Virus record (IMG/VR): IMGVR_UViG_3300023174_000580
Coordinates: 1-26,137 of that record
DNA length: 26,137 bases
Reading direction: 5' to 3' (one strand)
Origin: a virus
A model generated the notes under the pieces. That model searched no databases. It saw only the letters and a program-made list of their open reading frames with translations, and was not told where the DNA came from. The translations under genes were made by a program, and so were the position numbers. Positions 8,250 through 16,081 of the stretch are shown piece by piece. The stretch's first letter is position 1; each line of letters opens with the position of its first letter.

Positions 8250-10785
8250 TCACTATAATTAAAGTTTCGCCGCTAGAATTAGTAGTAAATGCAGAAGAAA
8301 CAGAAATATTTGTGTTACTGATAATACTGTTTACAATTCTTAATTCACCATTAACTGCAATACTTGTACCAAGAGTTAGTGTTCCTCTTGTGTTTGCAAT
8401 GTTAAATTTAGTGTTTAGACCAGTAATATAGATTGAGCCATTTGTCACATTAACAGTACCAGAAATAGAATTTGCAGTCGATGTGTTTATGTAAATTGTA
8501 TTAGAAGAAATAGCAGAATTTTTATTCAAATCTGCATAGTTAACAAATCCAGCTGGATGTAATAATTCTTTCAGAATTGTTTTGTATTTTGTAAATTCTG
8601 TTAGTGATGATGTGATATAAGAATAGTCAACATAGAAATTACTACCTTGAATTTTTCTTTCTGAACTTGAGAGAATAGAATCTGAAGTTGTCCAACGGCC
8701 AGGTAATATAGAATATGAATCACCAATTGTTGCAGTTGCAGTTGCAGTACCATCACCTTTGGTTGTCAAATCTACTTTAGGAATATATTGATATCCAGCG
8801 CCACCACCAGTAACTTTGATTGTGATGATTTGACCCGGTACTGAATCAGTCAAAGCAGTCAGCCTTTCACCATCACCTATTAAAGAAGTAATTGCAATAT
8901 TTGCACCAGAACCAGTTGTTGATGATACTGTAACTGTTGGGAAGCTGCCTTGAGTATAATTAATACCACCAATAGTGCCTCTTGACAAAGAACCGATTGG
9001 TGAATTATTTGACCATACAGTACCATCACTAAATGAGAAAGCTGCATTCACAGTTGCAGACGTAGAAGAAGTCACAGCATTGATATATCTGTCTTGACTT
9101 CTAATTGTGATTTTATCACCAACACCCAATTCAGTACCAAATGCAGTACCAGTACCAACAACAACAATTGAATTGTTTAATACGTTTGCAGTACCAGCAA
9201 CTCTTTGGGATTGTGGTCTAATTTTTGTAATTGTACCAGTACCTTGAACCTCAGTTACGGCAGCAGCTGCACCATAACCATATGTACCAGATGGATTCAC
9301 ACCGAATAAAATTTCATCACCGACTTTATAGTTTACACCACCATTGTTAACGTCAATTCTTCCAACCGAACGATATGATTTAATATCATAGATTGTACTA
9401 CCAAGAAGATAACGAGCACCTTCTGCATCAAGTATTGCAGTATTAACCGAAGTGTTAGAAAACAAAATAACAGCGTTAGTCATTGGACCAAGGTCTGATA
9501 TAGTCAATGTTGTTAATGCATCAAAGATTCTGGTGCTGATGTTTTCACCAGCTGGAATAACTTGTGATGGAAATCCATAATCTGCAGCTGATAATACTAT
9601 GTTAGCATATGAGTTGATAACGTCATCATTAATTAAAAAAGATATATTTGTATTTGCACCAGATGTATCAACAGCATCAATCGCACCAGTAATGAATGTA
9701 TCTCCTGGAGTATTTGAACTTGAGATTAAAGAGGCAGTATGAAATCCTGCACCGCCATAATTCACTACTATTCTATTAGTAACACCAACAGTAACGGCCT
9801 CAACTTCTGCGGTTGCAACCGTTGTCGCACCACCGCCAAGAATAGTTAATTTATCACCAACATTATAAGATGCGCCAGTTCCAGTAACTAGAATTGTAGT
9901 AAGAATAGAAAATGTATCGGCATTTAAAGTTATTGTTAATCCGTTTGGATCAATGATATCAGTTACAATTTGTTCACCATTGGTGAATATTCCACTTAAT
10001 GATTTCTTATCAATAAACAATTCAAAAGGTAAACCAAAATTTAATCGGTCCGTGATGATTCGTTTTGTCGCACGTTCAATAACAGCACTTGCACCTGAAG
10101 TTAATCCTGTAACTTTTCTGTTGTTCAATAATGTAACATCAAAATTACTGTAGACAGCTTTGATTGCTGAATTTGCAGCTGGTGCTGTATTAAAAACTAA
10201 TTTTCTTGATTCTTTACGAACAGTATAATCTGTATTAAGTACTTTTAATGTATCATTAACATAAACGGAAATATCAGTAGAATCAACTGATTGTGCCAAA
10301 TAAAATACTGTGTTCGAACCATTGGCAACATATGTACTACGAATATCAGTTTCTAACTTTAGAATGTTATCAATAGTCCATTGGCCATCAGAAGTTTTTA
10401 AAACATTGTTCTTAGGTAAAAGCACTTCGACTTCATCACCAAAAAGTAATCGGAATAATAACTTAAATGATTTTTCATTACCTCTTGCAAGATAAAGCGG
10501 TAATACATTTTTAATTAATGTTTCTTTGTTGACTCTAGCATCTCTAGGAATAAGAGCTGCGTACATATCAAAGAAACTTCTTTCAAACGCATTTATAGAA
10601 ATATCAACATCAGAGATATATCTTAAATCTTTTGATAATTCCAATACATTGTTTTTCTGAGTTCCTTGGGCTGTTTCCAAAAACTCATAGTAAGCTTCCA
10701 TGAATGAAACGAATAATGGATATTCGTCATTAACGTATTCGGGTACTTGTTGTGAAACAAGTAGAGAGGTTTTTAAATCAGACAT
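8245..10785 (-). CDS. 7: Baseplate wedge protein gp7-like
   Basis: An 846-aa virion protein between gp6 and gp8, the place of gp7 in T4 (1032 aa). The N-terminal 130 residues (VPEYVNDEYPLFVSFMEAYY, then LYLARGNEKSFKLLFRLLFG) are a conserved alpha-helical region I know from the baseplate wedge proteins of marine T4-like phages. The rest is beta-rich with glycine modules: NYGGAGFHTAS, NNGGVNYKVGDEILF and TGGGAGYQYIPKVDL. Two similar segments (about residues 527-585 and 772-843) share the pattern GTxNVxNxSIxxxGxxTxF, followed by a SSAFT- or NAAFS-like strand, and look like an internal duplication. Assignment to gp7 rests on gene order, size and N-terminus; direct T4 similarity is weak. The start is 4 bases after the gp6 stop with no clear ribosome binding site, suggesting coupled translation. 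Confidence 0.65.
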   Translation of the reverse strand: MSDLKTSLLVSQQVPEYVNDEYPLFVSFMEAYYEFLETAQGTQKNNVLELSKDLRYISDVDISINAFERSFFDMYAALIPRDARVNKETLIKNVLPLYLARGNEKSFKLLFRLLFGDEVEVLLPKNNVLKTSDGQWTIDNILKLETDIRSTYVANGSNTVFYLAQSVDSTDISVYVNDTLKVLNTDYTVRKESRKLVFNTAPAANSAIKAVYSNFDVTLLNNRKVTGLTSGASAVIERATKRIITDRLNFGLPFELFIDKKSLSGIFTNGEQIVTDIIDPNGLTITLNADTFSILTTILVTGTGASYNVGDKLTILGGGATTVATAEVEAVTVGVTNRIVVNYGGAGFHTASLISSSNTPGDTFITGAIDAVDTSGANTNISFLINDDVINSYANIVLSAADYGFPSQVIPAGENISTRIFDALTTLTISDLGPMTNAVILFSNTSVNTAILDAEGARYLLGSTIYDIKSYRSVGRIDVNNGGVNYKVGDEILFGVNPSGTYGYGAAAAVTEVQGTGTITKIRPQSQRVAGTANVLNNSIVVVGTGTAFGTELGVGDKITIRSQDRYINAVTSSTSATVNAAFSFSDGTVWSNNSPIGSLSRGTIGGINYTQGSFPTVTVSSTTGSGANIAITSLIGDGERLTALTDSVPGQIITIKVTGGGAGYQYIPKVDLTTKGDGTATATATIGDSYSILPGRWTTSDSILSSSERKIQGSNFYVDYSYITSSLTEFTKYKTILKELLHPAGFVNYADLNKNSAISSNTIYINTSTANSISGTVNVTNGSIYITGLNTKFNIANTRGTLTLGTSIAVNGELRIVNSIISNTNISVSSAFTTNSSGETLIIVT

Positions 10786-10789
10786 TTAA

Positions 10790-12841
10790 TTAACTAGAAG
10801 CTTTAACTAATTCAATCGTAATAGCAGTAGGATCTGTTTCATCAATTGTGATAATTGTATTTCTAACAGTTTCAACAATAGTTTTGTCTGACTCTATAGC
10901 GATGCGAATGTAACCATCTGGTGATCCTACAGATAGAATATTGATATCATAAATTTGAATGATACCATTATCATAATCAATTAATCCAACATTATCGTCA
11001 ACAATTTGTCTTTCAGCATTTGAATCATAATAAATGGTTCTTATTGTACCGACTCTACCATCAATAACAGCAACACCAGTTGCACCATAACCACTACCAC
11101 CTTCAATAGTTACAAGAGCTCGTGTATATCCTATACCTCTTTTAACCATATTAATTGTTTGAATGCGGCCGTTTAGAAGAACAGCTTCTGCTTCTGCTCC
11201 GGATCCATCACCAATAATTGTTACTGTAGGTGCAGTGATATATCCAGAACCAGCGTCTGTTAATTGTATGGAGTTAACTCCAGAATAAGCTTGTTCAATT
11301 TCATCAAAGACCACAGTACGTTCTATACCATTTGTGTCGTTAACATTAAATGATGTTGATGTTAATTTATTTGTGATTGTTCCACGATGCAATGGTGCAT
11401 TGTAGTTGATTGTATAATTTTTACTTTGATTTAAAATTGGCAGTAATCTTTTCTGTAAACGGACAATGGTTTCAGAACCGATAATAGAATTCAAACTTAC
11501 CGCATTAATAGCTTCTTGTAATTTTGAAAGAATAAATCTAGTTGAAAATCTATCAAGATTTGTGTTCTTATAGTTTACAATTGCATTAGTGATATTTGTT
11601 TTAATAGCATTTTCACTTAATGTAGTTCTTTTTGGATCATACTGAATATAATTACTTACCAATAGATACAAGTATTCTGGATCTGTAAATTGTGTTTGAA
11701 CTGAAACAATAGATTTTGGGGATATAATGTCATTCAAAATTCTTTGTTTTTCAAATTGCGAAAGATAATATCCTTGTTTTGGCTTAATCGAAACAAAAAC
11801 TTTACCATAGACTGGTGGTATTTGATCTTCACCACCCCATACTGAAATTGAACTCAGTTGTGGATAGTTTCTTGTGATATAAGATTCATAATCTTTAAAT
11901 GTTACCAATCTATTTTGTGTTGCAAATTGAGAAGATGCATTGTATTTAATTTCACTAACAGTTTCTCTACCTGCACCACCAGAAGCTACACTAGCAGTAT
12001 CAACTGTTATCGTATATGCAGCACCAAGATCACTACCCACAGTAAATGCAGATGCTTTATTTGCTAATGAACCAGATGTTGACAGATAAGTTACTGTAAC
12101 TACTGCACCATCGTTAATTTTTTTACCAATATATCCATCACCAAAATATATTTTATATTTACCAGATTTAGATTCTTGTAAGAAATAAATTTCTGATTGT
12201 GCGGTAACATCTAAAACATCTCGCACAGAGTTGTAAATTGTGACTTGTGAATTTCCAGAAGATGGCCTAACAGTTACGCTAAGTGTATTAGTATCAATAT
12301 TGGCATCCGGAATCTCAAATATACTTTTTGGATTAGAGTTGTCAGATTGAGTAAAAGAATAGGTAGTAAATTCACCTTCTTTTATTTCCAAATTTTCAAA
12401 GAAGTATTGTGTTCCAGATTTAGTAACAGTTGCATCAGCCATTACATTAAAAATGTAAGAATTATTGTCAATAGTTTCAGATAAGAATCTAAAACCTTTT
12501 GGTATTGTTAAAGTGTCTACAACAGAACTACCAGATTCAATAGTGACATTTACTGCCGCAATGGCCGCAGTTTTAGAATATGGAACGTAACCCAAAGTCT
12601 TTGCGTGTGATACTACAGAATCTCTTAATAATGCCGTATCTAAAAACGATTCATTCGCTACCATATTCAAATAGTAAGCGTTGTAGTGTGTATTGTATGC
12701 TAAAAGATTAATTAAAACATTAAGACCAGATCCTTCAAAATCGTAATCTTGAAATTCTGACTGTTGTTGTAAATATGATTTTAAGTTGGTCTTGATCGTG
12801 TCAAAATCAAGTTCTGCAACCTGTAAGCGATTATCTGCCAT
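10790..12841 (-). CDS. 6: Baseplate wedge subunit gp6 (baseplate J-like)
   Basis: A 683-aa protein with the hallmark gp6 N-terminus: LDFDTIKTNLKSYLQQQSEF, DYDFEGSGLNVLINLLAYNT, and NMVANESFLDTALLRDSVVS with HAKTLGYVP. This region belongs to the baseplate J/gp6 family that forms the inner ring around the hub. The middle holds the FKDYESYITRNYP and SISVWGGEDQIPPVYGKVFV segments also typical of gp6. The C-terminal quarter carries two glycine beta modules (DAGSGYITAPTVTIIGDGSG and KRGIGYTRALVTIEGGSGYG) not present in T4 gp6. The ATG (12841-12839) follows the gp25 stop directly as TAAATG, with only weak Shine-Dalgarno similarity, so it probably depends on translation of gp25. gp6 with gp25 and gp53 forms the wedge core conserved in contractile tails. 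Confidence 0.92.
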   Translation of the reverse strand: MADNRLQVAELDFDTIKTNLKSYLQQQSEFQDYDFEGSGLNVLINLLAYNTHYNAYYLNMVANESFLDTALLRDSVVSHAKTLGYVPYSKTAAIAAVNVTIESGSSVVDTLTIPKGFRFLSETIDNNSYIFNVMADATVTKSGTQYFFENLEIKEGEFTTYSFTQSDNSNPKSIFEIPDANIDTNTLSVTVRPSSGNSQVTIYNSVRDVLDVTAQSEIYFLQESKSGKYKIYFGDGYIGKKINDGAVVTVTYLSTSGSLANKASAFTVGSDLGAAYTITVDTASVASGGAGRETVSEIKYNASSQFATQNRLVTFKDYESYITRNYPQLSSISVWGGEDQIPPVYGKVFVSIKPKQGYYLSQFEKQRILNDIISPKSIVSVQTQFTDPEYLYLLVSNYIQYDPKRTTLSENAIKTNITNAIVNYKNTNLDRFSTRFILSKLQEAINAVSLNSIIGSETIVRLQKRLLPILNQSKNYTINYNAPLHRGTITNKLTSTSFNVNDTNGIERTVVFDEIEQAYSGVNSIQLTDAGSGYITAPTVTIIGDGSGAEAEAVLLNGRIQTINMVKRGIGYTRALVTIEGGSGYGATGVAVIDGRVGTIRTIYYDSNAERQIVDDNVGLIDYDNGIIQIYDINILSVGSPDGYIRIAIESDKTIVETVRNTIITIDETDPTAITIELVKASS

Positions 12842-13246
12842 TTATCTAACTCGATCTAAGAAAAATTTGATTGTTACTGGATTAGTTGAATTGATTACTT
12901 TAAATACCATTTCAACATCATAACGATTGTTATCATAATTTAATTTTATATTCACAGTTTTCACACTAGCTCTAGGCTCAAAATTGTTAATAACTTCAGT
13001 CAACTCCCTTTCAAGCAGAGTAGCTGTAACTGAATCTAATGGTTCAAATAACAATTTGTGTAGATTTGAACCAATATCTGGTTGAAATGGCACCTCATAA
13101 TGTTTTGTTGACACTAAATTTTTGACAGAGTTAACTACTGCCATTTCACCCACGTGCTTATTAATGTCTTTTCGGACCGGATGAATCTTAAAATTCAGAT
13201 CCAAATCTTGGAATTTTCTTGTGGTTTGTGTTGATACTGTTGCCAT
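12842..13246 (-). CDS. 25: Baseplate wedge subunit gp25
   Basis: A 134-aa protein, the usual length for gp25 (T4: 132 aa). It shows the family pattern: an N-terminal FQDLDLNFKIHPVRKDI, the central KNLVSTKHYEVPFQPDIGSN and LHKLLFEPLD, and a C-terminal beta sheet ending in a short FLDRVR. gp25 is a core wedge protein with a lysozyme-related fold by name but no need for enzymatic activity; it contacts gp6, gp53 and the sheath initiator position. The ATG lies 4 bases downstream of a CATAAATA motif and has no Shine-Dalgarno sequence. Its stop TAA abuts the gp6 ATG. Confidence 0.95.
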   Translation of the reverse strand: MATVSTQTTRKFQDLDLNFKIHPVRKDINKHVGEMAVVNSVKNLVSTKHYEVPFQPDIGSNLHKLLFEPLDSVTATLLERELTEVINNFEPRASVKTVNIKLNYDNNRYDVEMVFKVINSTNPVTIKFFLDRVR

Positions 13247-13250
13247 TTTA

Positions 13251-13258
13251 TATTTATG
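13251..13258 (-). promoter_or_regulatory. Late promoter-like motif CATAAATA before gp25
   Basis: The minus strand reads AACATAAATATAAAATG, with the motif directly after the TAA stop of the 302-aa gene and only four bases (TAAA) before the gp25 start codon. With T4 late-promoter spacing the transcript would begin inside the ATG, at about 13245. It is one of four copies of the same extended motif, all at gene starts and on the coding strand. Confidence 0.55.
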
Positions 13259-14167
13259 TTACTGGTTAGCAAGCCTGGATTTTAATTTATCAGTTCCAAT
13301 GAGATTTTGAACTAAATTGTCCTCAGATGCTCCCAAATTCGAATATCTGCGTATAGTTTTAGCTTCATTAACCAATTCATTGGACTTAGTATAAAAATTC
13401 TCATCATGTATCCGCCTATCACGGATCAAAGTAATTAAACTATTTGCCACAGTAGCAATAGTATTTACTGCAACATAACTCAAATTTGAAGTCCTGATTG
13501 TATAGATGTTGTCTGGTGGAGTACCGCCTACACTTTCAGATACACTTGCATTAATTGTATTTGCATATGTAACAATAATATTAGCATAGTCATAAATTGT
13601 GTTAGCTACCAAAAGGCTTGTAAAACTGCCCAACATAGGAGCATTATCTTCTCGACCATCAACTTGAAATATCAAATATGTTAATGCTCGACCAACTTGC
13701 ATAGCTTGCTCAAGACATGGTTTATTTGCTGCATCTGTATTTGCAGTAATTGGAACTACGCCTGAAATCCTATATGTGTGAGCTAAAAATTCTTCCATTT
13801 GGCCAGTATAATGTGTAGTTACAATAGGTGGCGCTTCAGCACTTCCTGTTGTAACATTGTAACCAGCAATAGCTTTCAAGTCTGTATTAATTGTAGTCCA
13901 TAATGCAGTTAAATTGCCAGAGCCTTCCAACGCACTCGTAATATTAATGAGTGTGTTGGAAGAACTCCAAATTATATTACATGAATTTGCTAGAGGGTTT
14001 TTATAATAACCATTACTATCATCATTTATCAAATCATCTTTCATCCATTGATTTGGAACCAAAGCTGGAGCCGTATTCAATTGTTGAATAGCTGTATTTG
14101 GTAATGTGGTTATTGTACCACTATTATCTGTAAAATTAAAACCTGTTCTATCAAAAAGAGTTGCCAT
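13259..14167 (-). CDS. Unrecognised virion-cluster protein (302 aa)
   Basis: I do not recognise this protein. It begins MATLFDRTGFNFTDNSGTIT and is Ala/Asn/Thr-rich, with alternating predicted beta and helical stretches, for example GQMEEFLAHTYRISGVVPIT and NKPCLEQAMQVGRALTYLIF. Near the C-terminus is a charged helix (RDRRIHDENFYTKSNELVNE). It has no signal peptide and no obvious membrane segment. The ATG at 14167-14165 has a good ribosome binding site (AAGGATATATT) and follows the spike gene by 9 bases. Lying between the spike gene and gp25, it is most likely a baseplate component or a factor for joining hub and wedge. T4 has no gene at this place by direct comparison, so it may be lineage-specific or a highly diverged wedge or hub protein. 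Confidence 0.8.
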   Translation of the reverse strand: MATLFDRTGFNFTDNSGTITTLPNTAIQQLNTAPALVPNQWMKDDLINDDSNGYYKNPLANSCNIIWSSSNTLINITSALEGSGNLTALWTTINTDLKAIAGYNVTTGSAEAPPIVTTHYTGQMEEFLAHTYRISGVVPITANTDAANKPCLEQAMQVGRALTYLIFQVDGREDNAPMLGSFTSLLVANTIYDYANIIVTYANTINASVSESVGGTPPDNIYTIRTSNLSYVAVNTIATVANSLITLIRDRRIHDENFYTKSNELVNEAKTIRRYSNLGASEDNLVQNLIGTDKLKSRLANQ

Positions 14168-14176
14168 AATATATCC

Positions 14177-15007
14177 TTAAATCATTTTTGGAATTGGTGG
14201 ACCCGTAGGTCCTTTGAAACCTACATGGAAGTGACAATTGTGAAGTGCAGTATTTACTGTATCAGTCATCAATACAGCATCCATCAAACCAAAAGTTCCT
14301 AATGGAGCGGCCATAGAAAGTAAAGCTGTTACTGTAGTCGCAGAAAATATACCCAAAGGTGGTGTTGGCAATCTACCTTTAAGTGGATCACCTGGATCAC
14401 CTACACCACAAGAGAGACCAGCTCTAGCGTCAACCCTAACAGCACCAATTGAGAGTGCCTCTAAATGTCCATCAACTTCCAGATCACCAGTTATAAGCAA
14501 ATGGTCACCCGTCTTTATATGTAGTGAACCACCAGATACGTCACCACCAGCACCGACTGTCATATCATCTGCTGATAATATTGATCCTTCACCTTTAACA
14601 ACCACAGTATAATCACCTTTGACAATCATATTATAATCACCATCAACGATTTCTTTTTTATCACCTTTAACGTGTAAAAGAGAGTCACCTTCAATTGTAA
14701 TGTTACATACACCTTTAATCAATACATTTTTATTCTTAGTAATAATTTCATATCCATCACCATAAATCTTATGCACTTCATCACCATTTGGATGCATTTC
14801 GATAAATGTTCCAGAACGATGATGTATTCTGACACGCTCACCTTGAGGTGTATCATCCATTTCAAACATGTGACCAGACTTGGTCTGTGTTATGTTATTA
14901 TAAGGATATTTTGGTGGATATTTTGTAGACGCAGCCGATAGTGGTTCAGTCCAACCGTTGTCTGTATCTGGTCTATTGGGTAATTCTTCTCTAATAGTAT
15001 CTGCCAT
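14177..15007 (-). CDS. 5: Baseplate central spike, gp5 C-terminal beta-helix type
   Basis: A 276-aa protein equivalent to the C-terminal half of T4 gp5. Residues 42-80 (TKSGHMFEMDDTPQGERVRI, then HHRSGTFIEMHPNGDEVHKI) form the conserved entry seen in gp5 and VgrG spikes. Residues 97-144 are six successive octapeptides of the (V/I)xGxxxxx type that build the triple-stranded beta-helix of the gp5 needle. A second set of beta turns follows (GSLHIKTGDHLLITGDLEV), then a Pro/Gly-rich region and a tip ending TALHNCHFHVGF. The HxH at 259-261, with H256 and C258 nearby, resembles metal-binding spike tips (as in P2 gpV and phi92 gp138), so one polypeptide may form shaft and tip. It lacks the OB fold and the lysozyme domain; the OB fold is in the preceding gene. 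Twenty bases separate the two genes and no clear Shine-Dalgarno sequence precedes this ATG. Confidence 0.85.
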   Translation of the reverse strand: MADTIREELPNRPDTDNGWTEPLSAASTKYPPKYPYNNITQTKSGHMFEMDDTPQGERVRIHHRSGTFIEMHPNGDEVHKIYGDGYEIITKNKNVLIKGVCNITIEGDSLLHVKGDKKEIVDGDYNMIVKGDYTVVVKGEGSILSADDMTVGAGGDVSGGSLHIKTGDHLLITGDLEVDGHLEALSIGAVRVDARAGLSCGVGDPGDPLKGRLPTPPLGIFSATTVTALLSMAAPLGTFGLMDAVLMTDTVNTALHNCHFHVGFKGPTGPPIPKMI

Positions 15008-15026
15008 ATTTCAATTCACTCTTATA

Positions 15027-16070
15027 TCAAGGACCAGTTCCAACATCCAATGGACTAATTACTGTACCAGCTTCATCAATCAAACTTTGTACCGCTGCTT
15101 TTCCAGCTGCAGCTTCAGATGCTGTTGTTGGTGCAGTTGCTATTGCAAGAAGTTTTTGTGGAGTTGCAATAACTTGTGCAGCTGATCTGGTCAAATCTGT
15201 TACAGCGTCAACACCTTCTTGTACTGTAGTTATTAATTCAGCTATATCAGCGCCAAGACCTTCACCACCAAAATCTGGAAATAATGATGCGAATCCAGCT
15301 TTTATAACTGCAAGTAATTTACCTAAACATCCTTTAAAAAAAGCTGCAGCTTCTGCCGGTAAACTTGCAATATAAGCAATCATAGCTTTAACTTTTCTTA
15401 TAACTTCAAAGTATCCATCTATAACTTGTTGAACATATTTGATTGCTTTTGTAATTTGTTTAACAAATCTAATGACTTTTCTAGCAAATTCAATCACTTG
15501 CTTGACTAAACCAGTTGGATCAAGATTTGATGCTCCTATTACTCCATTAATCAAATCTCTAATTTTATCAATAATTGGTCCGAAAAGATTTTTCATAGCA
15601 CCAATAGTTTGGTCAACTTCATACGAAATATCACAAACGTGAGCTCGATTTCTATTGGATATATCTATCGCAGTATATTGAACAACACCACGACCTAAAA
15701 GTGGTGTTGTTGGTTCACCAGCTCTATTATACACAACACCAGCTGGTGTTTTTGGTGAATTTGCAGGTTGTTTAACAAGTACAGTATTAATTCCTGGAAG
15801 AACATGTGTTACTACAGGAAATTGTGCTGACTCACCATCTAAGAAAAATCCAACAACCCAATCACCAAGACTTGGTGCATTAGATGGCCTTGATGCATTA
15901 ACTGGTAATCCAACCATCGCCCAAGGCAAACAATGTGTCGGGAGAATTATTTTATCTGAATTATGATATCCAAAAATACGAACACGAAGTCTTCCATTCT
16001 CTAATGGATCATCGTAGTCTTCTATAACTCCTGTCCAATTATTTGGATTGGCTCTGTCATTATCATGCAT
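15027..16070 (-). CDS. 5: Baseplate hub gp5 N-terminal OB-fold protein with helical C-terminus
   Basis: Residues 10-93 match the OB domain of T4 gp5: NWTGVIEDYDDPLENGRLRV (T4: NWFVGVVEDRMDPLKLGRVR), then LPTHCLPWAMVGLP, LGDWVVGFFLDG and FPVVTHVLPGI. In T4 the OB domain is followed by a lysozyme domain and the needle. Here no lysozyme-like catalytic sequence is seen. Instead residues 150-345 are long amphipathic helices (for example FARKVIRFVKQITKAIKYV and VRKVKAMIAY-like segments), with weakly hydrophobic stretches near 226-262. The needle is encoded separately by the next gene. The ATG (16070-16068) has a good ribosome binding site (AAGGATATTAAAT), 11 bases after the gp27-like stop. It should sit between the hub ring and the spike. 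The role of the helical region is unknown; it could line the tube lumen or bind the tape measure end. Confidence 0.8.
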   Translation of the reverse strand: MHDNDRANPNNWTGVIEDYDDPLENGRLRVRIFGYHNSDKIILPTHCLPWAMVGLPVNASRPSNAPSLGDWVVGFFLDGESAQFPVVTHVLPGINTVLVKQPANSPKTPAGVVYNRAGEPTTPLLGRGVVQYTAIDISNRNRAHVCDISYEVDQTIGAMKNLFGPIIDKIRDLINGVIGASNLDPTGLVKQVIEFARKVIRFVKQITKAIKYVQQVIDGYFEVIRKVKAMIAYIASLPAEAAAFFKGCLGKLLAVIKAGFASLFPDFGGEGLGADIAELITTVQEGVDAVTDLTRSAAQVIATPQKLLAIATAPTTASEAAAGKAAVQSLIDEAGTVISPLDVGTGP

Positions 16071-16081
16071 ATTTAATATCC

